From positions 1 to 64,000 of the forward strand of contig CBFGRV010000009.1 in the NCBI GenBank assembly GCA_965651265.1: 64,000 nucleotides of DNA, read 5' to 3'. Source of the stretch: CBFGRV01 sp965651265. Its GTDB lineage: Bacteria > Bacteroidota > Rhodothermia > Rhodothermales > VXPQ01. Under the pieces are notes generated by a model that made no database searches, was not told where the DNA came from, and saw only the letters and a list, made by a program, of their open reading frames with translations. This document shows, piece after piece, positions 44,944 to 53,944 of this stretch (positions within the stretch are counted from its first letter, which is position 1; each line of letters begins with the position of its first letter). The position numbers were made by a program, and so were the translations under genes.

Positions 44944-45444
44944 TTGGACCTCCTCCTGCCCATAGCGCTCATCATTGTCGGTCTCGGACTGATCTTGCTG
45001 GAGGTATATCTGGTTCCGGGCTTGAATGTGGTTGGCGTCTTCGGCTTCGTGGTGATCCTGTTTGGGATCGGATACGCATTCTCCGAGGGAGGTGCAATGG
45101 GAGGAGTCTACGCGGTGATCGGAACGGTGGTCGTGGGCGGCGGGATGTTCTACTGGCTGTGGACGTCCGGCGCGTGGGACCGGTTTATTCTGGCCACCAA
45201 TCTCAAGGGCGATGAGGCGGATGCTGTGCGCGAGAGCGAACACCGGGCCCGGTACCTTGGGAAGACTGGCACTGCCGTCACCCCGTTGCGCCCTACCGGC
45301 GTGGCCGAAATAGAAGGTGAGCGGATCGAGGTAGTGACGGAGGGAGAGTTTATCGCCGCCGGAAGCCGTGTACGAGTCGTGGCGATGGATCGGCGTCGTT
45401 ATTTCGTTCGGCTGGCCGATGCGGTGACCGTCGATAGCCAGTAG
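44944..45444 (+). CDS. Short NfeD-family protein
   Basis: 166 residues from a TTG start; no ATG or GTG exists between it and the upstream in-frame stop. Two or three membrane segments (about 3-76) are followed by an OB-fold domain whose GKTGTAVTPLRPTGVAEIEG nearly repeats that of the long NfeD upstream, so the genes are probably related by duplication and act in one complex. It has no protease domain. Confidence 0.85.
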   Translation: MDLLLPIALIIVGLGLILLEVYLVPGLNVVGVFGFVVILFGIGYAFSEGGAMGGVYAVIGTVVVGGGMFYWLWTSGAWDRFILATNLKGDEADAVRESEHRARYLGKTGTAVTPLRPTGVAEIEGERIEVVTEGEFIAAGSRVRVVAMDRRRYFVRLADAVTVDSQ

Positions 45445-45474
45445 CGGTTGGGAAAGCGCCGATCGTCCTCCGAC

Positions 45475-46299
45475 TTAGCCGAACGCCACGTCGAGCACCA
45501 TCATCACGGAAAAGCCCGCCATCACACCCACCGTAGCGAGATCCGTGTTTCCGCCCTGCTGGGATTCGGGAATGAGCTCCTCCACGACGACGTAGATCAT
45601 GGCACCGGCGGCGAAGGCGAGGGCATAGGGCAAGATCGGCTCGATGGCGAGCACGGCCCATGCTCCCAGCACGGCAGAGATAGGTTCGACCAAGCCGGAA
45701 AGCTGGCCGTACCAGAAGCTTTTCGGTGCGCTCATGCCCTCTCCCCTGAGCGGCATCGATACGGCGATTCCCTCCGGAAAATTCTGGAGCCCAATGCCGA
45801 TGGCGAGGGTGATTGCGGCGGCCAGTGTTGCGCCCGACGGACCGTCAACCGCCATCTCGGCTGCTGCGAATGTGACCCCGACGGCGAGACCCTCTGGAAT
45901 GTTGTGCAACGTAATGGCCGTTACCAGCAACGTCGCGCGGCGCCAGGTCGAGGGCAGACCTTCGGCCTCGCCGAGCTCCTTGTACGGGTGAAGATGGGGG
46001 AGGACAGCATCGGCAATGCGCAGGAAGGCGCCTCCTAATAAGAAGCCGATGAGAGCCGGCACCCACGAGATCATCCCCTGATGCTCGGCCAGGTCAATGG
46101 CGGGCACGAGAAGTGACCAGAAGCTGGCGGCGATCATCACGCCGGCGGCGAAGCCGAGCATGACATCGACCAGCCGGCGGCGAACGGAGCGGGTAAGAAA
46201 GACGAGAGCCGCACCGGCCGCCGTGATCGCCCACGTGAAGCATCCCGCGATCAGCGCCTGAACGATCGGCGAGAGGTTCTCGAACCACTGCGGGATCAT
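45475..46299 (-). CDS. ZIP-family divalent metal transporter
   Basis: 274 residues, eight membrane segments, typical for bacterial ZIP/ZupT. The metal-site helices are intact: TLLVTAITLHNIPEGLAVGV (H-N-x-P-E-G) and AIGIGLQNFPEGIAVSMPL, plus IYVVVEELIPESQ. ZIP proteins bring zinc or other divalent metals into the cytoplasm. It is 18 bp downstream of the nupC-like gene on the same strand. Confidence 0.9.
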   Translation of the reverse strand: MIPQWFENLSPIVQALIAGCFTWAITAAGAALVFLTRSVRRRLVDVMLGFAAGVMIAASFWSLLVPAIDLAEHQGMISWVPALIGFLLGGAFLRIADAVLPHLHPYKELGEAEGLPSTWRRATLLVTAITLHNIPEGLAVGVTFAAAEMAVDGPSGATLAAAITLAIGIGLQNFPEGIAVSMPLRGEGMSAPKSFWYGQLSGLVEPISAVLGAWAVLAIEPILPYALAFAAGAMIYVVVEELIPESQQGGNTDLATVGVMAGFSVMMVLDVAFG

Positions 46300-46317
46300 G
46301 GCGTCAGCGTGGCAATG

Positions 46318-47640
46318 TCATGAGACCAGTACACCTGCGATCGTGGCCGTCATCATGTTGGCCAACGTGCCGCACAGCACGGCGCGCAATCCAAGTTGAG
46401 CCAGCTCAGACGTCCGGCTCGGCGCTAGCGGGCCAATACCGCCGATCTGAATGGCGATGGACGAGAAATTGGCGAAGCCGCAAAGCGCAAAGGTTGCCAT
46501 CACGACTGCCTTCGGTGAGAGCACGGCCGCCTCGATGTTTTGAGCGAGTCCGAGATAGGCCACGAACTCATTCAGGACGACCTTCGTGCCGAGGAGCGAT
46601 CCGAACTGAACGGCATCCTCCCAGGGGACGCCGATTGTCCAGGCGAGCGGCGCGAGCATCCATCCGAAGAGTTGCGCAAGGGTTAGCTCGCCTCCGAATA
46701 GACCGGCCATCCATCCGACGATATAGTTGCCCATCGCGATCAGCGCGATGAAGGCGATGAGCATAGCGCCGACGTTAAGGGCCAGCTTAAGCCCGTCGGC
46801 CGCACCGTCTGCGGCGGCATCGATGACGTTCACCGAGCGCTGCTCGGCCGCGACGGCCACCTTCCCCGTAGTTTCGGGTGTCTCCGTTTCCGGAATCATA
46901 ATCTTCGCCAGCAGTAGTGCGGCGGGTGCGGCCATCAGGCTCGCCCCCAGAAGCTGCTCGGCGAAGGCGAGCCGCGCCGCGTCGAGCGGTAGTCCCTGCG
47001 CCTGCGCGAAAGCATCCCCCAACATCTGAATGTACGCCGCCATCACGCCCCCGGCGATCGTAGCCATTCCACCCGTCATGACGGCCAGCAACTCTGACCT
47101 CGTCATCCCGCTGAGATAAGGGCGGATGACGAGCGGCGCTTCCGTCTGACCGACGAACACGTTCGCCGTCACGGAGAGCGACTCCGCGCCGCTCGTGTGT
47201 AGAAAACGCCGCACGAGCCAGGCCATCCCGACTACTATGCGCTGCATGATCCCCAGATAATAGAGGATCGACATGAGCGAGCTAAAGAAGATGATGGTGG
47301 GCAGCACCTGGAAGGCAAAGAAACTCCCGAGGCTGCCATCCTGGCCCGGGCTGATGGCCAGATTCCCAAAAATGAACTTCGCCCCCTCGGTCGTAAAATC
47401 GAGGACCAGCACGAAGAAGGAGCTGATCCACGAGAAGAAGGCCTTTGGCCACGCGAGAGGCGCGAAGAACTGGCCCATCGCCTCACCCTTCAGGATGAGA
47501 ACGGCGAAGGTGATCTGGAGAAAGAGGCCCGCGCCGACCATTCGCCAATCGATCTGGCGGCGATGTCGGGAAAACGCATACGCAATCCCGATGATGACGC
47601 TTAGTCCAAGTATGCCGCGGAGTAGGGCGATGATGAACAT
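46318..47640 (-). CDS. Concentrative nucleoside transporter (NupC/CNT family)
   Basis: 440 residues with about ten membrane segments. CNT landmarks: GLFLQITFAVLILKG, TSGAESLSVTANVFVGQTEA (the nucleoside-binding loop), VMTGGMATIAGGVMAAYIQM and CGFANFSSIAIQIGGIG near the C-terminus. It imports nucleosides with a proton or sodium gradient. It ends a three-gene minus-strand run behind the M1 peptidase gene (15 bp gap). Confidence 0.92.
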   Translation of the reverse strand: MFIIALLRGILGLSVIIGIAYAFSRHRRQIDWRMVGAGLFLQITFAVLILKGEAMGQFFAPLAWPKAFFSWISSFFVLVLDFTTEGAKFIFGNLAISPGQDGSLGSFFAFQVLPTIIFFSSLMSILYYLGIMQRIVVGMAWLVRRFLHTSGAESLSVTANVFVGQTEAPLVIRPYLSGMTRSELLAVMTGGMATIAGGVMAAYIQMLGDAFAQAQGLPLDAARLAFAEQLLGASLMAAPAALLLAKIMIPETETPETTGKVAVAAEQRSVNVIDAAADGAADGLKLALNVGAMLIAFIALIAMGNYIVGWMAGLFGGELTLAQLFGWMLAPLAWTIGVPWEDAVQFGSLLGTKVVLNEFVAYLGLAQNIEAAVLSPKAVVMATFALCGFANFSSIAIQIGGIGPLAPSRTSELAQLGLRAVLCGTLANMMTATIAGVLVS

Positions 47641-47655
47641 TGTCCGGGCGCCCTA

Positions 47656-49626
47656 TTAGTGCGACCCGGAAGCGGCCGTCCAAACGTTGTTTGCACGGTC
47701 GACGTCGGGCAGCACTTGCCGCGGATCCAACGTTACGCTCTGAATGCTTCCCTCGAGTACCGTCGTGAAGGAGTTGGAGTGGATGAACGCCTCCACCGGC
47801 ATCCTCCGAGATTCTTTTCGGCCATCCACGTAGACGATCTCGAGATCGACAGGCAGGATCATCCCGCCGGCTTGCTGCTCGACGGTTACGCGAGCCTGGC
47901 CATCCTCATGCGAGACATCGGCAATCCGTTGATCGAGGACATTTGTCTCCAACAGCCAGGCGCGCCAGAACCAGTCCAGATCCTCGCCGGTCACGTCCTC
48001 CATGGTGCGGAAGAAGTCTGCAGGCTGCGGATGCTTGTAGGCCCAGCGAACGGTGTATTCGCGCAAGGCCTCGTCAAATCGGTCGGGCCCGAGCACGTAT
48101 TCGCGGAGCACCCGAAGTGCCGCACCAGGCTTACGGTAGGCGAGAAAGCCAAGGTCCGAGCGCGGGATGAGGTCGGGATGCGTGTAGACGGGAGCCTTGT
48201 CCACGCTCTGCGTCATCATCCCGGAGATGTAGTCGCTGGTGAGCGCGACCACGTATCTGTTTTGATCGGCGGCGTCCCCGTAGTAATCGAGCGCGGAGTA
48301 GTAGTTGATCATGGTGTTGAACCCTTCGTCCATCCACGCGTGGCGGCGCTCATCGCTACCGACGACCATCGGATACCATTCGTGTCCGATCTCGTGCGTC
48401 GTTACACCGAAGAGCGCGTGATCGCGCGCCCTGACCGAACAGAAGACGATCATCGGATACTCCATCCCACCCACGATACCGGCCACATTGATGGCGACCG
48501 GATACGGATACTCGTACCACATCTCCGAGTAGTGGCGGATCGAGTGGAGGACGTACTCGGTCGACTTCTCCCAGCCCGGGTTCTCCGGAGTCCCGAGGCC
48601 TTCGCGCGGATAGTAGGACATGTTCAGCACGTGCTTCCAGCCGGCGGCATCCCAGATGAAGGCGTCCGACGCGGCCCAGGCAACATCCCGCACGTTCTCG
48701 GCCCGGAATCGCCATGTGAGCATGTCAGGACCGGAAGGACGCGTGTTTGCCGAACCCACTTCCTCGGGGCGGATGATCATGACGGTCTCGGCGCTGGTCC
48801 GGGCTTCATCCAGCCGATTGCGTTGCTCGGCGGTCAGCACCTCTTCCGGATTCTGAAGGACGCCCGTCGAGGCCACGATGAAGTCGCGCGGAACCGTGTA
48901 CTCGATGTTGAAGTCGCCATACTCGAGGTAGAACTCGCCCTGTCCGAGGTAGGGCATCGGATTCCAGCCGTTCACGTCGTCGTAGACGTACATGCGCGGG
49001 TACCATTGCGCCAGCTCGAAGACGGTACCCTGCTCCACCTCGAGCCAGCCCATGCGGTCCGCGCCGTACTCGGGGATGCGGAAGGAGAAATCCATCGAGA
49101 TATCGACGCTCGATCCGCCAGGGGGCATGGGGTTATCCAGATCGATGCGCAGGCGCGTGTCGGTGATCAGGAATTCAGGTGCGACCCCGTCCACGCGCAG
49201 ATTGATAATCTCGATGCCACCACCTTCGAAGGAGCCTCGCCAGCGGGAATCCGGTGGCTGGATTTCCGCACCGCGGCTGCCCGGCCTGAAGAGGTTCTGA
49301 TCCAGCTGAATCCAGAGGAATTCGAGCGTATCCGGACTGTTGTTCGTGTATCGAATGGTTTCCGAGCCCGAAATCGTCTTGGCCGCCGGGTCAAGCGTCA
49401 CTTTGATGTCGTAGTCCGCTCGCTGCTGCCAGTAGGCGGGGCCGGGCTTGCCGGAGGCCGAGCGATACTCGTTTGGGGCCGGCAAATCCAATTGCTTGAA
49501 TGCATCTCGCTGCGGCGCCACCTGGCCGTGTGATGCCCTGGCCAGGGGCAGAAGAAGGAGGACGGCGACACATACCGCGCATGCGCGAATGGTCTGGGTA
49601 CGAATGATCGGCACGCAAACAGTCAT
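47656..49626 (-). CDS. Exported M1-family zinc metallopeptidase
   Basis: 656 residues with a signal peptide ending near HGQ (residue 35). The beta-rich N-terminal domain is followed by the gluzincin core: GGMEYPMIVF replaces the usual GAMEN exopeptidase motif, and VTTHEIGHEWYPMVVGSDE with WMDEGFNTM supplies HExxH plus the distal glutamate. It should trim peptides from the N-terminus in the periplasm or outside. The altered GAMEN motif may change specificity. It begins the peptidase-nupC-zip run, consistent with nutrient scavenging. Confidence 0.9.
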   Translation of the reverse strand: MTVCVPIIRTQTIRACAVCVAVLLLLPLARASHGQVAPQRDAFKQLDLPAPNEYRSASGKPGPAYWQQRADYDIKVTLDPAAKTISGSETIRYTNNSPDTLEFLWIQLDQNLFRPGSRGAEIQPPDSRWRGSFEGGGIEIINLRVDGVAPEFLITDTRLRIDLDNPMPPGGSSVDISMDFSFRIPEYGADRMGWLEVEQGTVFELAQWYPRMYVYDDVNGWNPMPYLGQGEFYLEYGDFNIEYTVPRDFIVASTGVLQNPEEVLTAEQRNRLDEARTSAETVMIIRPEEVGSANTRPSGPDMLTWRFRAENVRDVAWAASDAFIWDAAGWKHVLNMSYYPREGLGTPENPGWEKSTEYVLHSIRHYSEMWYEYPYPVAINVAGIVGGMEYPMIVFCSVRARDHALFGVTTHEIGHEWYPMVVGSDERRHAWMDEGFNTMINYYSALDYYGDAADQNRYVVALTSDYISGMMTQSVDKAPVYTHPDLIPRSDLGFLAYRKPGAALRVLREYVLGPDRFDEALREYTVRWAYKHPQPADFFRTMEDVTGEDLDWFWRAWLLETNVLDQRIADVSHEDGQARVTVEQQAGGMILPVDLEIVYVDGRKESRRMPVEAFIHSNSFTTVLEGSIQSVTLDPRQVLPDVDRANNVWTAASGSH

Positions 49627-49774
49627 GACGCTGAGGAAATGGGGAAAAGAATTGCGGATCCTGATTGGGATAGGACTCTATAAAGTCGGATGGGAAACTA
49701 GGCACGTCAGCGGATTTAATCCAAGGAGATCCGTTTAATCACGCCCTGTCGGCGGTCCGCTGGTTTCCTCCCGT

Positions 49775-52132
49775 ATGAAGTTCGTCTTTCGAGGGCGCGC
49801 ATTTCGTTCTCGTGATTCTCCTCATCCCTCAGGCATGCGTCAGTTCCAGCTCACGTTTGAAGCTCCCGAGTCCGCCATTTCCAGTCCTTCAGCGGAAGAA
49901 ATTCTTGCCGGATTGAATCCATCGCAGCAAGAGGCGGTCCGGGCCACGGACGGCCCCGTGTTGATCGTGGCGGGTCCCGGTTCGGGGAAGACGCGTACGC
50001 TGACGCACCGGATTGCATACCTCATTGCGACCGGACGCGCACGCGCCCACGAGATTCTGGCACTGACCTTCACGAACAAGGCGGCGCGTGAGATGAAAGA
50101 GCGCATTCAGCGCCTCGTGGGCGAGGATTCGGGGTCTCTCTGGATGGGCACTTTCCACTCGACTTTCGCCAGGTTGCTGCGCATCGAGGCGCCACATCTG
50201 GGGTTCACATCCGATTTCAGTATCTACGATGCAGACGACTCCGAGCGGATCGTACGGCAGCTGATGGATCGATTTTCGATCAGCACGAAGGATTATAGCC
50301 CGCGAGCCATCCATCATCTCATATCGAGCGCGAAGAATCGGCTCGTCAGCCCCGACGAGTTCGAACGGGTCGCCGCCTCGCTGCTGCAAGAGAAAGCGGC
50401 CAAGATCTACGGGCCGTATCAGGAGATGCTTCGAAGCTCGAATGCGCTCGATTTCGACGACCTGCTCATCAAGCCGATCGAGCTGTTCGATGAGCATCCG
50501 GATGTCCTGGAGAAATACCAGCGCCGGTGGAAGTACGTCCACATCGACGAATATCAGGACACGAACCACGCGCAGTATCGCCTTGCCAGGCTGCTGGCGA
50601 GCCGGCACAAGAACCTGTGCGTCGTGGGGGATGATGCACAGAGCATCTATGCGTTCCGGGGGGCCGACATCGGCAACATCCTGTCCTTTCAGCGGGACTA
50701 TCCGGAGGCTGAGACCGTGCGCCTGGAGCAGAACTACCGTTCGACGCAGCGCATTCTGCAGCTGGCCGACTCCATCATCAAACACAACAAGGATCAGCTC
50801 GAGAAGACGCTCTGGACGGAGAACGCCGAGGGGGATTACGTGCTCTTGATGGAGGCGCTATCCGAGAAGGATGAGGCGCAGAAGATCGAGCGCGCGATTC
50901 GCGACCTCCACGTGCGGTATGGGTACGGCTACGAGCACTTCGCGGTGCTCTACCGCACGAATGCGCAGAGCCGTTCGATCGAGGATGCGCTCCGTCGCGG
51001 AGGGATTCCATATCGTGTGATCGGTGGCGTGTCGTTCTACCAGCGCAAGGAGATCAAGGATGTGTTGGCGTACTTGCGGCTCATCGTGAACCCGAATGAC
51101 ACGGCGAGTTTGCGGCGGATCATCAACTATCCGACGCGGGGGATCGGCGAGCGGACGCAAGATCGGATCATCGAGTTTTCGCGCGAGGAGGGGGTGACGG
51201 TTTGGGAGGCGTTGCAGCGGGTGGACGAGCTGGGGCTTCCGACGCGGACACTGAATGCCGTTATTGCATTCCGGGAGATGATGGAGCGTTACATCGATGC
51301 GGCTCAAAGCGACACGCCGGGGGAGGACATCGCCCGCGCCCTCGTGCAGGAGACCGGTGTCATCCAGGAGCTGCGCAAAGAGCAGACGACCGAGCACCTG
51401 ATGCGATGGGAAAACGTGCAGGAGCTGTTGAATGCCATCGCCGAATACACGGCCGGCGATCCGGGCAATCGCACGTTGAGCACGTTCCTGCAGGAGGTGT
51501 CGCTGCTGACGGATCTGGACGAGGCGGACTACGAGGAGGCGCGCGTGACCCTCATGACGCTGCACGCCTCCAAGGGGCTGGAATTTCCGGTGGTGTTCAT
51601 CAGCGGGCTCGAGGAGGGGCTATTTCCGCTCGCGAAGGCTGCGCAGGACGTGACGGAGCTCGAAGAGGAGCGCCGGCTTTTCTATGTCGGCGTTACTCGC
51701 GCCGAGGAGCGGCTCTTCCTGTCCTATGCACGGAGCCGGTTTCGATTCGGCCAGCACGAATCCAGCATCCGCAGCCGCTTCCTCGATGAGGTGGACCCGG
51801 AGGTCATCCGGACGGAAGCCGGCGAGGAGCATCGGCCGCAGTCGGGCCGCTTCGTGTCACGGCCCGGAGGAATGCCATCCTACGAGGATATGGATCCTTA
51901 CTACTACCGGCAGAGCCTCAATACGCGCTCTAAGGGCGAGAGGACGGTGGTGTACGACGAGGGTATCGGGGAGATCGTGCCCGGAGTGAGGGTTGAGCAT
52001 CAGCAGTTCGGCGAAGGCAAGGTCATATCCATGGAGGGCGCCGGAGACAATGCTAAGGCCGTCGTCTTCTTTCGATCGGTCGGCCAGAAGAAGCTCGTGC
52101 TGAAATTTGCCCGGCTCCGGATCGTCCAATGA
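49775..52132 (+). CDS. pcrA: PcrA/UvrD-type ATP-dependent DNA helicase
   Basis: 785 residues; an ATG at 49835 (MRQFQLTF) is an alternative start nearer to where homologues begin. All superfamily-1 motifs are present: Q motif GLNPSQQEAV, Walker A VAGPGSGKTRT, TFTNKAAREMKER, Walker B HIDEYQDTNHAQY, VVGDDAQSIYAFRGA, LEQNYRST, LHASKGLEF and YVGVTRAEERLFLSYA. The C-terminal tail ends in the QQFGEGKV...VVFF segment typical of PcrA. It unwinds DNA in repair and removes blocks from replication. Confidence 0.93.
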   Translation: MKFVFRGRAFRSRDSPHPSGMRQFQLTFEAPESAISSPSAEEILAGLNPSQQEAVRATDGPVLIVAGPGSGKTRTLTHRIAYLIATGRARAHEILALTFTNKAAREMKERIQRLVGEDSGSLWMGTFHSTFARLLRIEAPHLGFTSDFSIYDADDSERIVRQLMDRFSISTKDYSPRAIHHLISSAKNRLVSPDEFERVAASLLQEKAAKIYGPYQEMLRSSNALDFDDLLIKPIELFDEHPDVLEKYQRRWKYVHIDEYQDTNHAQYRLARLLASRHKNLCVVGDDAQSIYAFRGADIGNILSFQRDYPEAETVRLEQNYRSTQRILQLADSIIKHNKDQLEKTLWTENAEGDYVLLMEALSEKDEAQKIERAIRDLHVRYGYGYEHFAVLYRTNAQSRSIEDALRRGGIPYRVIGGVSFYQRKEIKDVLAYLRLIVNPNDTASLRRIINYPTRGIGERTQDRIIEFSREEGVTVWEALQRVDELGLPTRTLNAVIAFREMMERYIDAAQSDTPGEDIARALVQETGVIQELRKEQTTEHLMRWENVQELLNAIAEYTAGDPGNRTLSTFLQEVSLLTDLDEADYEEARVTLMTLHASKGLEFPVVFISGLEEGLFPLAKAAQDVTELEEERRLFYVGVTRAEERLFLSYARSRFRFGQHESSIRSRFLDEVDPEVIRTEAGEEHRPQSGRFVSRPGGMPSYEDMDPYYYRQSLNTRSKGERTVVYDEGIGEIVPGVRVEHQQFGEGKVISMEGAGDNAKAVVFFRSVGQKKLVLKFARLRIVQ

Positions 52133-52194
52133 GATGGAACCGGCTCGGGGCTTGGGCATCGGACTGGCGGCTATTCATCTTCCCTTTCGCTGAT

Positions 52195-53268
52195 ATGCTT
52201 CGCACGCTCCATGCCGCGCTGATCGCTCTGGTGTTCGCTTTGCCGGCGTTCCTCCTCGGCTGCGAATCCGACGATCGCATCCGCATCGTCATCTACTCAC
52301 CCCACGGAAAGGAGATGCTCGGGGCCTACGAGAAGGCTTTCGAGGCGAGGTATCCGCACGTCAACGTCCAGTGGAACGACATGGGGGGGCAGGATGCGTA
52401 CGACCGGATTCGCACGGAGCGGGCCAACCCGCAGGCGAGCCTCTGGTGGGGCGGCGCGAGCATGACGTTCGATCAGGCGGCGCGAGAGGGATTGTTGGAG
52501 CCGTATCGGCCGAGCTGGGCCAATGCCGTGGATTCGAGTGCCCGCGGGGCCAACGATACCTGGTACGGGACCTTTCTCACGCCCGAAGTCATCACGTACA
52601 ACACCCAGGCGATGGAGGGCCGCGAGCCGCCACGCGACTGGGACGACCTCCTCGATCCGGCTTGGCGCGGTCGAGTGCTCATTCGATATCCGCTTGCATC
52701 GAGCACGATGCGGACCATTTTCGGCGCCATGATTCTGCGCCAGCCCACCGTCGAAGACGGCTACGCGTGGCTGGCCCGGCTGGACCAAAACGTGGGCACC
52801 TACACGGCCGACCCGACGCAGCTCTACCTCAAGCTGGCCCGAGGCGAGGGCGACTTGACGCTCTGGAACATGCCCGACACGTACATCCAGGCCGAAGTCG
52901 TTGGGTACCCGTTCGATTACTTGATTCCCGAGAGCGGGACGCCGCTTCTCACCGATGGCATCGCACTCGTGGCGAACGGCCCGAATCTGGACATCGCGCG
53001 GGAGTTCTACGAGTTCGTGACCTCCGACAGCGCGCTCATCGATCAGGCCCGAAACTACTACCGAATACCGGTTCGCAACGACATCCCCGAAGACCAGCTT
53101 CCGGACTGGATCACGCGCGTCGACATCCAACCGATGGAGATCGACTGGATGCGCCTGGCGGAAGAGGGCCCTGAATGGATGCGCTATTGGGATGAGAACA
53201 TCCGCGGCCGCGGCGCGGATTACCTGCGAGCGCGCGGCGAGCAGGTCGCCGTTCAGGACGAACCGTAA
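52195..53268 (+). CDS. Orphan extracellular solute-binding lipoprotein (ABC type)
   Basis: 357 residues from the ATG at 52195, which gives a signal peptide ending in lipobox FLLGC. An in-frame ATG at 52129 overlaps the helicase stop (ATGA), and ribosomes may re-initiate there, adding 22 residues. The fold matches family-1/Fbp-like binding proteins: RIVIYSPHGKEMLGAYEKAF, SLWWGGASMTFDQA, PRDWDDLLDPAWRGRVLI, GTPLLTDGIALVANGPN. These bind iron, thiamine, polyamines or sugars for ABC import. No permease or ATPase gene is nearby, so its partners, if any, are elsewhere. Confidence 0.82.
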   Translation: MLRTLHAALIALVFALPAFLLGCESDDRIRIVIYSPHGKEMLGAYEKAFEARYPHVNVQWNDMGGQDAYDRIRTERANPQASLWWGGASMTFDQAAREGLLEPYRPSWANAVDSSARGANDTWYGTFLTPEVITYNTQAMEGREPPRDWDDLLDPAWRGRVLIRYPLASSTMRTIFGAMILRQPTVEDGYAWLARLDQNVGTYTADPTQLYLKLARGEGDLTLWNMPDTYIQAEVVGYPFDYLIPESGTPLLTDGIALVANGPNLDIAREFYEFVTSDSALIDQARNYYRIPVRNDIPEDQLPDWITRVDIQPMEIDWMRLAEEGPEWMRYWDENIRGRGADYLRARGEQVAVQDEP

Positions 53269-53285
53269 AACGCCGTCCCGACTGA

Positions 53286-53942
53286 TTAGAGGGCGAGTTG
53301 CCGGCTGAGCTCGTCGAAGGTGTCGACGACCAGGTGTGCACCGGCTTCCGCAAGCAGATCCGCTTCAAACGATGTCGTTATGCCCGCCACCGTACACCCC
53401 GCCGTGTGGGCAGAACGCACGCCGTGCAGCGAATCCTCCACCACCAGGCAAACACCCGGCTCCACATCCAACTTCCTGGCCGTCACGAGATACGGCTGAG
53501 GATGCGGCTTGGGGTTTGTGATGTCCTCCTCCGTCACGACGGCCTCGAAATACGAATCGAGACCAAATTTCCGGAAGGCGAGCTCCTGATTGCGCCGAAT
53601 GGATGACGTCGTCAGGGCGAGCCGGTAGCGTTTCGATGCCCGCCGGATGAATTCCAGCGCTCCCGGCACGGGTTCGAGCTCGTCGAGAAGAGAGCGGTAA
53701 ACCCTCTCCTTCGCATCGACGAGCGCATCGATGTCGTGATGATTCGAGCCATATTTGAGAAGGATGCGCTCGAACACCATCCGCTCCGTCATGCCTTTGA
53801 AAGCAGGAAACTCCGATTCGGGAACGTCTAGATCGTGGTCCCGAAATACGATACGCTGTGCCTTCTCGTGGATCGGTTCGGAGTCGATGACGACGCCATC
53901 CATGTCAAGCAGGATGGCCTTGAGGTCCGCGGTCACGTTCAC
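53286..53942 (-). CDS. HAD-superfamily phosphatase/phosphomutase (beta-PGM-like)
   Basis: 218 residues from the GTG at 53942, 2 nt after the upstream stop; further upstream the frame is only the shadow of the phosphodiesterase gene. HAD motifs: ILLDMDGVVIDSEP (nucleophile D and acid D), TTSSIRRNQ, K in TNPKPHPQPYLV, and VVEDSLHGVRSAHTAG. Cap type and length fit beta-phosphoglucomutase-like phosphatases. It dephosphorylates a small metabolite; which one is unknown. It is probably co-transcribed with the phosphodiesterase. Confidence 0.88.
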   Translation of the reverse strand: MNVTADLKAILLDMDGVVIDSEPIHEKAQRIVFRDHDLDVPESEFPAFKGMTERMVFERILLKYGSNHHDIDALVDAKERVYRSLLDELEPVPGALEFIRRASKRYRLALTTSSIRRNQELAFRKFGLDSYFEAVVTEEDITNPKPHPQPYLVTARKLDVEPGVCLVVEDSLHGVRSAHTAGCTVAGITTSFEADLLAEAGAHLVVDTFDELSRQLAL

Positions 53943-53944
53943 GA

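Noticed and set aside
47659..49533. 624-codon open frame on the plus strand opposite the M1 peptidase
   Set aside because: Antisense of a gene with an intact HExxH zinc site; the translation is low-complexity and basic.
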